Positions 1 to 5,847 of a stretch of DNA of 5,847 nt are shown piece after piece. The stretch covers positions 1 through 5,847 of the forward strand of contig DHIR01000162.1 of assembly GCA_002403905.1 (NCBI GenBank). Reading direction: 5' to 3'. Each line of letters starts with the position of its first letter. Position 1 is the first letter of the stretch. The notes beneath the pieces are model-generated. The model made no database searches, was not told the DNA's origin, and was given only the letters and a program-made list of their open reading frames with translations. The stretch comes from Mucilaginibacter sp. UBA4741 (GTDB lineage: Bacteria; Bacteroidota; Bacteroidia; Sphingobacteriales; Sphingobacteriaceae). A program made the translations under genes and the position numbers.

Positions 1-31
1 GTTTTTAAAACTTCGTAAGTCTGCATTACAC

Positions 32-63
32 AAAAAAGCCGCCCTACTTTCGTAAAGCGGCTT
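32..63 (-). terminator. Intrinsic (rho-independent) terminator of the three-gene operon
   Basis: Read on the minus strand, positions 63-36 form a 12-bp stem (arms 52-63 and 36-47, including two G-U pairs) closed by a GAAA tetraloop at 48-51. A run of six T follows at 37-32, the first two of which belong to the stem. It begins 33 nt beyond the GH92 stop codon. On the plus strand the hairpin is followed by CGCATT rather than a T run, so it should act only on leftward transcription. Both the structure and the position support it as the end of the operon transcript. Confidence 0.93.
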
Positions 64-95
64 CGCATTTATTAGGGGTGATTGTTTTAAAGTGA

Positions 96-2450
96 TTACT
101 GTACTGACGGCGGCGGCACCTTAGTACCCCATGCCTCATTTGGTTTATCGCCCATCGTAAATACCAATAGCCCGCCTTTCATTAATTCATCGCGGTATAA
201 CCAGCAATTGCCTAACTGTTTGCCATTAAATGTTGCCGATTGGATATAAACATTGGTCTTAGTGTTATTCTTAGCCTCGATAACCAGTTGCTTTTTGTTA
301 CCTAAAGTAATGGTCGATTTGCTGAAAATCGGGCTGCTTAGCTCTACAATAGGCCTCAGATCGGTAAAACCTTTTACATCAAATATCCCTAATGAACTCA
401 TTACATACCATGAGCCTAGTTGGCCCTGATCTTCGTCTTGCCCATAACCATAACCGTGGATAGGCTCGACACCATAAAATTCATCGCAGATGGCGCGTGT
501 CCATTTCTGGGTTAGCCATGGTTTGCCCGAGAAGTTGAACAACCAGCTCTCATGCAAGCATGGCTGGTTTCCATGGTTATAAAGCGACTTAATACCGGCA
601 AACGCATTAATGGTTTTACCGCCGCTAAAGCCATCTTTTTCTGAAGCCTCAAAAATGTCATTAAGTCGAGTATTAAACTCGTCTTTGCCCATGGCGTTAA
701 CTAATCCTTTTGGGTTTTCGGGCACAAAGTAGGTGTACTGTATGGCGTTGCCTTCCTGGAAACCTCGCCATGGCTCGTTCGGGTCAAACTTATCTATAAA
801 TTTGCCGTCGGCATATTTAGGGCGTATTAGTTTTAGGTCCTTATCATATAAATATTTCCAGCCGTTCGAGTTTTTTATCAGCAGTTTATAGTCGGCCAAT
901 TTACCCATGCTTTTTGCCATTTGCGCGGCAGCAAACGCACTAAAGCTATATTCCAGCGTATGCGATGCAGAGAAACGTGACCCTGTTGAATCTGTCTTAT
1001 CCGCATCTAAAAATGGCGAATAGCCATACTTAACAAACGCGTCCACATCCATTTTACCCGAGCCAACCTTGCGGTCCTTGCCGTTCATTTCGTTAGCGCG
1101 GATGGCTTTGTAGGCCAATTGCGTATCATAATCGCGGATGCCTGCCTGGTAAGCCCCGGCAATAGCCAGCCCTACCATGTTAGTACCCACACCCGATACA
1201 AAGTTGCTGTTTACAATGCCATCGCCAAACCAGCCGCGCTCTTTGTAGATCTCCAGTTCGGTATGTACGTAATCATTATAATGGCTAGGGTATGATAGCG
1301 CCCATAGCTGCGTAAGGTTCCAGTAAGCACCCCAAATGGCATCGGTGTTATAAAAGTTGTAGCTAAACTTACCTTGCTTATCTTTTGGTAAACGGCCAAT
1401 AGTGCCGTCATGTTTAGGGAACGAGCCGTTAACATCATTAGCTATGCCTCTGCCCAATAAACCATGGAACAGCCCGGTATAAAATTTTACTTTACTATCG
1501 TGATCGGTGCCTTGTACTACAATCTTACCCAACTCGGCGCGCCAGGTAGCCTGTGCCTGTTGTTTAGCTTTTTCGAAAGTCAGGCCAGTAGCTTCGGCAG
1601 CCAGGTTTAGTTTAGCATTAGCGATAGAGGTATATGATAAACCAACTTTTAACTCTATCTGCTCATTAGCTTCGGTCTTATATTCCAAATTTAGGCCCGC
1701 GCCTTTGCCTTTAGCTTCTTTAGAATCAGGTTTAGCACCTTCGGCATTAAATGAGCCTACGGCTAAAGGTTTTTTGCTTACTTCGCCGTAGAAATACATC
1801 AGCACCTGTCCATCGGCATCATACTTTTTTACATATTTTGGATAGGTGACTACGTAGCCTTCAAAGTGAGTAGCATCGGTCATTTTAACGCCTGCGTCCC
1901 TAACCATGCCGCTTTCGCCTTGCGTATTGCCAATATCAAATATGATGCGTGATTGATCGTTTTTTGGGAAAGTGTACCGGTGAAATCCTACGTGTTTGGT
2001 AGCGGTCAGTTCGGCGGTTATATTATAATCATCCAGCAAAACTTTATAATAACCCGGTTGTGCAACTTGATTTTTTCTGTCGAAATGCGAGCGGTAGCCG
2101 CTGCCCGGTTTTTCCAATTCGCCGGGGTTAGTTTTTAGCGGACCGGTAGCCGGCATTACGCTAACGCCGCCTACCTGCCATTCGTGAAAATGTACAAAAC
2201 CTTCTATCGAGTTATGGCGGGTATCGTAACCCACCGCTTCCCAGCCGCTTGCGTTACCATAATGTCCGTTAGTTGACGGAGCCAGTTTGGCCATACCATA
2301 AGGTACTGCCGCCGGGGTATAAAAAAACCAGCGGCTATGTGCCGTGCCAATGTTTGGGTCGACATATTTGAGGAGATCTTGTGACATTGCATTGCCTGCC
2401 GACAATAAAAACGTCGCGATAGCAAAACCTGATCTGATAACTGTTTTCAT
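96..2450 (-). CDS. Secreted GH92 family glycoside hydrolase (exo-alpha-mannosidase, divergent subgroup)
   Basis: A 784-residue protein, full length for glycoside hydrolase family 92, whose characterised members are calcium-dependent inverting exo-alpha-mannosidases. Residues 1-23 look like a Sec signal peptide: Lys2 and Arg6, a hydrophobic core, and probable cleavage after Ala-Met-Ser23. There is no lipobox cysteine, so a soluble periplasmic enzyme is expected. The N-terminal beta-sandwich (about 25-290) opens with the family-like DPNIGT (31-36). The (alpha/alpha)6 catalytic domain (about 315-700) has EGNAIQY with Glu566 as probable general acid, HGNQP at 626-630, and QDEDQGQLGSWYV at 671-683 with Asp672 and Asp674 as probable base and sugar-binding residues. 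Several substrate-site motifs depart from the common GH92 form, so linkage specificity is uncertain. The start is fixed by an in-frame TAA at 2457-2459, just upstream. The gene begins 2 nt after the permease stop, which suggests coupled translation. It is the last gene of the operon. Family assignment is strong; activity on mannose is inferred from the family and the neighbouring isomerase. Confidence 0.93.
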   Translation of the reverse strand: MKTVIRSGFAIATFLLSAGNAMSQDLLKYVDPNIGTAHSRWFFYTPAAVPYGMAKLAPSTNGHYGNASGWEAVGYDTRHNSIEGFVHFHEWQVGGVSVMPATGPLKTNPGELEKPGSGYRSHFDRKNQVAQPGYYKVLLDDYNITAELTATKHVGFHRYTFPKNDQSRIIFDIGNTQGESGMVRDAGVKMTDATHFEGYVVTYPKYVKKYDADGQVLMYFYGEVSKKPLAVGSFNAEGAKPDSKEAKGKGAGLNLEYKTEANEQIELKVGLSYTSIANAKLNLAAEATGLTFEKAKQQAQATWRAELGKIVVQGTDHDSKVKFYTGLFHGLLGRGIANDVNGSFPKHDGTIGRLPKDKQGKFSYNFYNTDAIWGAYWNLTQLWALSYPSHYNDYVHTELEIYKERGWFGDGIVNSNFVSGVGTNMVGLAIAGAYQAGIRDYDTQLAYKAIRANEMNGKDRKVGSGKMDVDAFVKYGYSPFLDADKTDSTGSRFSASHTLEYSFSAFAAAQMAKSMGKLADYKLLIKNSNGWKYLYDKDLKLIRPKYADGKFIDKFDPNEPWRGFQEGNAIQYTYFVPENPKGLVNAMGKDEFNTRLNDIFEASEKDGFSGGKTINAFAGIKSLYNHGNQPCLHESWLFNFSGKPWLTQKWTRAICDEFYGVEPIHGYGYGQDEDQGQLGSWYVMSSLGIFDVKGFTDLRPIVELSSPIFSKSTITLGNKKQLVIEAKNNTKTNVYIQSATFNGKQLGNCWLYRDELMKGGLLVFTMGDKPNEAWGTKVPPPSVQ

Positions 2451-2452
2451 GA

Positions 2453-3856
2453 TTAATTAGCGCCTTTATAATTTTCTTTCCAATACGTATCAATATTCTC
2501 TAATGATCTGCCCTTAGTTTCGGGGATCAGTTTCCAGGTTAGCCAAAGTGCCGGCGAGCAGCAAATAGCGAACAACCAAAACGTTACCGATGATCCCAAA
2601 CGCTCTAACATCAGCGGGGTTAATTGTCCCACCAAAAAGTTAGCTATCCATAATGATAAGGTGGCCAGGGCCATTGCTTTACCACGTATGGCATTCGGGA
2701 AGATCTCGCCGATAACCACCCAACAAACCGGGCCAAATGAGAACGCGAAACAGGCAATGAACAACAAGATAAATATCAAGATCCACGGGCCGGAAGTAAT
2801 ACCTAAAGCAAACAACAAACCGATAGTTAGCAGGGCGATAACAGCACCACCGATGCCCACAAACAGCAACGGCCTGCGACCCCATTTATCAACCGTAAAA
2901 ATGGCTACAAAAGTAAATACCACGTTTACAAGCCCGATGGTAACTTGTCCGCCAAGCGCGTTATTCAGCGTAAAGCCGGCTTGCTCCAATATCCTTGGGC
3001 CATAATAAATAACCGCGTTTATGCCGCAAACCTGAGATAGGAATGGCAATAACAAGCCTATCCATAAAGCTTTACGGTAAACCGGTTTAAACAACTCTTT
3101 CAAGTTACCATCGCTATCGCTAGTCGATTTAAAAGCGGCTATTTCTTTATTGGCGGCATCTACACCGTCAATCTTTATTAAGATCTCTTTGGCTTTTGCT
3201 TCCTGGCCCTTTAACAATAACCAGCGTGGTGACTCGGGCACTAAGAATAACGACAGCAAAAATATAGCCGCAGGGATGGTACCCAAACCTAACATACCGC
3301 GCCATACCTCGGTCGAAAATATTTTATGCATCATATCACTGCTAAACGTGTCGCCGGTATGATTGGCTAAGTACGCGTTTGAGAAATAGGAGATAACAAT
3401 ACCAATGGTCAGCGCCAGTTGATATAACGACACCATCATACCGCGATAACGTGACGGCGAAAACTCAGAAATATACAGCGGCGATACCATAGAGGCCACG
3501 CCAATACCCAAACCGCCTATTAAACGGAAAGCTATTAACTGGCTAAATGATGATGAGACCATACAACCCGTTGCCGAAGCCAAAAATAACACTGCCGACA
3601 GAATCAGAATGATTTTACGGCCATACTTATCGCTTAGCTTGCCCGATATACTTACGCCGATGATACAGCCCAGCAACGCGCAGCTTACAAACCAGCCTTC
3701 GAGTGATACATCCAGGTTAAAGTCATGCTTTACCAAGCCTACCGTGCCGGATATTACAGCGGTGTCAAACCCAAATAAAAACCCGCCCAGGGCAGCAACC
3801 AGGCATACCAGGTACAGGTAAGTGCCGCTTTGTTTTGTTGTTGTTTTTTTTGTCAT
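2453..3856 (-). CDS. MFS sugar porter, XylE/GLUT-like proton-sugar symporter, probable mannose permease
   Basis: A 467-residue inner-membrane protein with about 12 predicted hydrophobic helices, the usual size for bacterial sugar porters of the major facilitator superfamily. The family signatures appear in order: GGFLFGFD with Asp31, DKYGRK (76-81), RYRG (136-139), PESPRW (207-212) at the end of helix 6, QVCGINAVIYY (275-285) in helix 7, DKWGRR (324-329), GPVCWVVIGEIFPNAIRG (375-392), and PETKGR (445-450) near the C terminus. By alignment to E. coli XylE, Asp31, Arg111, Gln146, Gln275, Asn280 and Trp379 match residues for proton coupling or sugar binding, while Ser274 sits where XylE has Gln288. 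The long cytoplasmic loop between helices 6 and 7 (about 210-260) is typical. An in-frame TAA directly precedes the ATG, so this is the most upstream start. It lies 4 nt after the isomerase stop and 2 nt before the GH92 start. The substrate cannot be read from sequence; mannose, or another hexose released by the GH92 enzyme, is inferred from context. Confidence 0.93.
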   Translation of the reverse strand: MTKKTTTKQSGTYLYLVCLVAALGGFLFGFDTAVISGTVGLVKHDFNLDVSLEGWFVSCALLGCIIGVSISGKLSDKYGRKIILILSAVLFLASATGCMVSSSFSQLIAFRLIGGLGIGVASMVSPLYISEFSPSRYRGMMVSLYQLALTIGIVISYFSNAYLANHTGDTFSSDMMHKIFSTEVWRGMLGLGTIPAAIFLLSLFLVPESPRWLLLKGQEAKAKEILIKIDGVDAANKEIAAFKSTSDSDGNLKELFKPVYRKALWIGLLLPFLSQVCGINAVIYYGPRILEQAGFTLNNALGGQVTIGLVNVVFTFVAIFTVDKWGRRPLLFVGIGGAVIALLTIGLLFALGITSGPWILIFILLFIACFAFSFGPVCWVVIGEIFPNAIRGKAMALATLSLWIANFLVGQLTPLMLERLGSSVTFWLFAICCSPALWLTWKLIPETKGRSLENIDTYWKENYKGAN

Positions 3857-3860
3857 TTAT

Positions 3861-5669
3861 TTAACTTTTTAAAAATGCTTTAATAACTCGTGCTGTGCTT
3901 TGGCCCAGGTTGGATAGGGTATAAGCCCCCGCCGCTGCCGGTATTACAAATGTTTCTGCATAGGCAAATACCTGGCTGGTGCCGTTGGCGGTTTCCAATA
4001 AAACAGACTCGCCCTCAACCAGCATCATAACGTGGCAATTGTCGTTGGTATCTATAGCTACTTTCCCCTCAAAATCTATTCGGTGTACATCGTAAAAATG
4101 TTCGGTGTGGGTTGGTAGGTGGATCAGCTTCCAGTCGTTGCCTTCGTCAATAACCTTTGGTTTTGATATTAACTCGTTTTGCACCTTTTCGCCTTTGCGA
4201 TCAAACATCAGGTTTTTAAAGGCGTGGTCTATATTGATGGGGCGAGGTTTGCCATCCAGATCCAGCCTTACCCAATCGTACATTTTAAAGGTGAAGATGT
4301 ATGGTGTGGCGCTGATCTCTAATACCAAATTATCAGCCCCTGCGCTATGGATGGTTCCGTTAGGAATTAAAAACAGATCGTGCTTTTTAGCGGTATGCGA
4401 TTGCACATAGTCGGTAATATTCAATGCCTTGTTTTGTTGCTGACTGCTTATTAACGCGGTCTTAAATTCATCAGGATTAATTGTTTCCTGGAAACCCAAA
4501 TACACCTGAGCATCCGGTTTACAATCCAGTATGTAATAGGTTTCGTCCTGGGTTATGGTTTCGCCAAAATTGTCCTGGATATATTTTAAATGCGGATGGC
4601 ATTGGATAGATAAGTTGCCGCCATCAAACGTGTCCAAAAAGTCAAAGCGGATAGGGAACTCATCGCCAAAAACAGAGGCGTGTTTACCCAACACCTGTTG
4701 GTTATTATTAAACATTAAAAAATCAAAAGACACCTCCAGCAGGTTATCATCGCTTTTAAAAACCAGTCCGTTTTCGGGTACGATCAGCTCAAACGACCAG
4801 GCATAATTTACCGCGTCTTTATTCAAACCGGGGATACGCTCTTTTATCCATTGCCCACCCCAGGCACCCGGCTCGAACCATGGGCGCACCCGGATAACCG
4901 ACTCGCCGATTTGGTTAAGTTCGGCGATCAGGTCTTTACCCTGCATCCAGTTAATATCCGTAGCCCATTGGCCGTCGGCTATTATTGCAATTTTAGGCAG
5001 GATGGCTTTTTTATGCGCATTGCATAAAACCCAATCCACAAAATAAAAGCGTTTGTACATTTGGGCAGGCTCAATTAATTTGTCGGTTCCCAAATTGGTA
5101 ACAACACCGGCCCGCATCCTGAATTGGATCTCGTTTTTAGGTATATCTATATAAACTATCGGCGCGTCCCAGTTAGCCAAAGCTGCACCGGTGCCTATTA
5201 AAATATTTATATCAAAGTTTTTATTGGGCGATGCAACTTTATCCAATTCAAACAGATCCTTTAACTCTAATGTACATTTGATACCCCAAACGGATGACGG
5301 AGTGCCTAAAAATGGTTGAACCATTTCTTCTATTTCATCGGTAGATTTTAAATAATTGGCCGTTTCTACAAAGTTTACTTTTAGGCCTGCGTTTTCGATC
5401 TCTGCCTGTAATGCATCTTTTGTTATATCCCACAAAACCCCGCCGAAACCATCAATAACTACTGTTTTTTGTTGGATGATCCATTTGGCTAATGATGCGT
5501 AACCGTTAAATATTTTACCGCCGGCTAATTTGGTGGCAGGATATATATTATAAACTTCGCCATCGGTAACGTCATTAAATTTAACGGGCATTAGGTACTG
5601 CGTGGTTTTACGCCACGCGGGGTTTATAAGGATAGCATTATACTGATCTGTAGTAGACGAAAGATTCAT
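3861..5669 (-). CDS. Class I mannose-6-phosphate isomerase-like (manA-like) protein with N-terminal kinase-like domain
   Basis: A 602-residue cytosolic protein without a signal peptide or membrane segments. Residues from about 255 to the end are a class I phosphomannose isomerase of normal size (about 345 residues), expected to interconvert mannose-6-phosphate and fructose-6-phosphate. This part starts with WFEPGAWGGQW (264-274). The zinc site is visible: Gln356 and His358 in LSIQCHP, Glu376 in DETYYIL, and His441 in IPNGTIH. A second jelly-roll follows at about 515-602. The family's catalytic arginine, usually in TYRVYD, appears as Lys462 in TFKMYDWVR. Residues 1-250 are an extra domain with VVIDGFGG (70-77), ILIGTGAAL (156-164), IVYIDIPKNEIQFRMRAG (171-188) and YKRFYFVDW (205-213). 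These look like a nucleoside-kinase-type fold lacking a Walker A Lys-Ser/Thr. I recall the same two-part layout in isomerases of other bacteria, so it is probably a true fusion family. The ATG follows an in-frame TAA at 5697-5699 with no other start codon between. It is the first gene of the operon. The family is clear; exact activity is less so. Confidence 0.88.
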   Translation of the reverse strand: MNLSSTTDQYNAILINPAWRKTTQYLMPVKFNDVTDGEVYNIYPATKLAGGKIFNGYASLAKWIIQQKTVVIDGFGGVLWDITKDALQAEIENAGLKVNFVETANYLKSTDEIEEMVQPFLGTPSSVWGIKCTLELKDLFELDKVASPNKNFDINILIGTGAALANWDAPIVYIDIPKNEIQFRMRAGVVTNLGTDKLIEPAQMYKRFYFVDWVLCNAHKKAILPKIAIIADGQWATDINWMQGKDLIAELNQIGESVIRVRPWFEPGAWGGQWIKERIPGLNKDAVNYAWSFELIVPENGLVFKSDDNLLEVSFDFLMFNNNQQVLGKHASVFGDEFPIRFDFLDTFDGGNLSIQCHPHLKYIQDNFGETITQDETYYILDCKPDAQVYLGFQETINPDEFKTALISSQQQNKALNITDYVQSHTAKKHDLFLIPNGTIHSAGADNLVLEISATPYIFTFKMYDWVRLDLDGKPRPINIDHAFKNLMFDRKGEKVQNELISKPKVIDEGNDWKLIHLPTHTEHFYDVHRIDFEGKVAIDTNDNCHVMMLVEGESVLLETANGTSQVFAYAETFVIPAAAGAYTLSNLGQSTARVIKAFLKS

Positions 5670-5686
5670 TTTTAAATGTTGTAATG

Positions 5687-5696
5687 TATGTACATA
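5687..5696. promoter_or_regulatory. Short perfect palindrome in the operon leader, possible operator
   Basis: TATGTACATA is a perfect 10-bp palindrome centred 22 nt upstream of the first start codon. It is framed by TAAT (5682-5685) and ATTA (5696-5699), which give an offset second symmetry. GntR-type regulators often bind short palindromes of this kind, but no regulator gene is present in the window and AT-rich leaders produce such sequences by chance. Confidence 0.3.
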
Positions 5697-5712
5697 TTAA
5701 AAGGTAAATATA

Positions 5713-5737
5713 ATAACCTCGAAGCGGAGATGGTTAT
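5713..5737 (-). other. Hairpin in the mRNA leader of the operon
   Basis: On the minus strand ATAACC (5737-5732) pairs with GGTTAT (5718-5713). After a bulged A at 5731, TC pairs with GA, giving an 8-bp stem around an 8-nt loop at 5721-5728. It lies within the predicted leader, about 44 nt before the start codon. No T run follows, so it is not a terminator. It may stabilise the leader or be a binding site; a function is not shown. Confidence 0.4.
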
Positions 5738-5780
5738 ACTTAAAATTTAATAGTTTGTTGGTTTATATATTAGGTTATAC
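5732..5780. repeat. Direct repeat GGTTATAC around the predicted transcription start
   Basis: GGTTATAC occurs at 5732-5739 and again at 5773-5780, 41 nt apart start to start. The upstream copy touches the promoter -7 box and covers the expected transcription start; the other lies in the leader. A partial inverted copy (ATAACC, 5713-5718) forms the leader hairpin. The placement would suit a repressor or activator bound at two sites, but the motif is short and no regulator is encoded nearby. Confidence 0.35.
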
Positions 5781-5809
5781 AAACATATAAATAAAATCAG
5801 GATATCAAA
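5780..5809 (-). promoter_or_regulatory. Bacteroidota-type promoter of the operon
   Basis: On the minus strand TTTG at 5809-5806 (-33 element) is followed after 18 nt by TATGTTTG at 5787-5780, which matches the Bacteroidota -7 consensus TAnnTTTG exactly. The spacing is within the usual range. Transcription should begin near 5773-5775, giving a leader of about 105 nt before the isomerase ATG. No comparable match was seen between this site and the start codon. The -33 element lies across the edge of the palindromic repeat to its right. Confidence 0.68.
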
Positions 5810-5847
5810 GCCTCACCCCAACCCCTCTCCAAAGGAGAGGGGGCTTT
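5807..5847. repeat. GC-rich palindromic element resembling a dispersed intergenic repeat (at window edge)
   Basis: CCCCTCTCC (5822-5830) and GGAGAGGGG (5834-5842) form a perfect 9-bp stem with an AAA loop. The outer arms AAAGC (5807-5811) and GCTTT (5843-5847) also pair, leaving CTCACCCCAA (5812-5821) unpaired on one side. From general familiarity, elements reading CCTCACCCCAACCCCTCTCC and onward recur in intergenic regions of Sphingobacteriaceae; copy number cannot be judged here. The window stops at its right end, so its full extent is unknown. On the plus strand GGGCTTT follows the stem, so a terminator role in that direction is possible, but no plus-strand gene precedes it. Confidence 0.6.

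Noticed and set aside
1..31. Start or end of another gene at the left edge
   Set aside because: Only 31 bases beyond the terminator are visible, with no motif that can be assigned.
1211..1438. Other open frames of 60-101 codons inside the three genes, on both strands (for example 1211-1438, 1507-1791, 1953-2138, 2204-2425, 2679-2885, 3150-3362, 3609-3821, 4105-4410, 4555-4806)
   Set aside because: Each lies wholly inside one of the three well-supported genes in another frame, without a recognisable domain or promoter.
2661..3005. Plus-strand open frame of 114 codons inside the permease gene
   Set aside because: It is fully antisense to a clear sugar-porter gene whose motifs are intact; the translation has no recognisable domain and is the usual by-product of the opposite strand.
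4920..5669. Calling the isomerase N-terminal domain a functional uridine kinase
   Set aside because: Only a general resemblance is visible and no Walker A Gly-Lys-Ser/Thr is present, so the function was left open.
5670..5772. Riboswitch in the operon leader
   Set aside because: About 100 nt with one small hairpin, very AT-rich, no known aptamer core, and no terminator or anti-terminator pair was seen.
5822..5847. Terminator for a gene to the right of the window
   Set aside because: For leftward transcription the stem is followed by GTTGGGG rather than a T run; the sequence fits a palindromic repeat better.
1..5847. tRNA, rRNA, CRISPR array, insertion sequence, phage or defence genes
   Set aside because: None seen; the three genes and their short flanks account for the window, and the longest non-coding stretch is the 178 nt at the right end.

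Overview
The window looks like a chromosomal fragment from a member of the Bacteroidota, most likely Sphingobacteriaceae (Mucilaginibacter/Pedobacter type). This assignment is an inference. It rests on moderate GC coding sequence with AT-rich gaps, gene starts without a Shine-Dalgarno sequence, a promoter of the Bacteroidota form TTTG-N18-TAnnTTTG, and a GC-rich palindromic element at the right edge that resembles a repeat I associate with such genomes.

All three genes are on the minus strand and read from right to left. First is a 602-residue fused class I mannose-6-phosphate isomerase-like protein (5669 to 3861). Next is a 467-residue XylE-like sugar porter of the major facilitator superfamily (3856 to 2453). 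Last is a secreted 784-residue GH92 alpha-mannosidase (2450 to 96). The gaps are only 4 and 2 nt, so the genes almost certainly form one operon with coupled translation. A promoter lies at about 5780-5809, followed by a leader of about 105 nt that carries a hairpin, a repeated GGTTATAC motif and a short palindrome. A strong intrinsic terminator sits at 32-63, just after the last stop codon. The operon therefore appears complete at both ends.

The genes suggest a small pathway for using mannosides. The GH92 enzyme would release mannose in the periplasm, the permease would carry the free sugar across the inner membrane, and after phosphorylation the isomerase domain would convert mannose-6-phosphate to fructose-6-phosphate. 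No recognisable hexokinase or mannokinase and no SusC/SusD pair lies in the window.

The layout is that of an ordinary carbohydrate operon, and I see no mobile element, CRISPR array, RNA gene or defence system. The least ordinary parts are within the proteins. The isomerase carries an extra N-terminal domain of about 250 residues that resembles a nucleoside kinase without a working Walker A lysine, and its expected catalytic arginine is a lysine. The GH92 enzyme keeps its catalytic carboxylates but has diverged in several otherwise typical substrate-site motifs.
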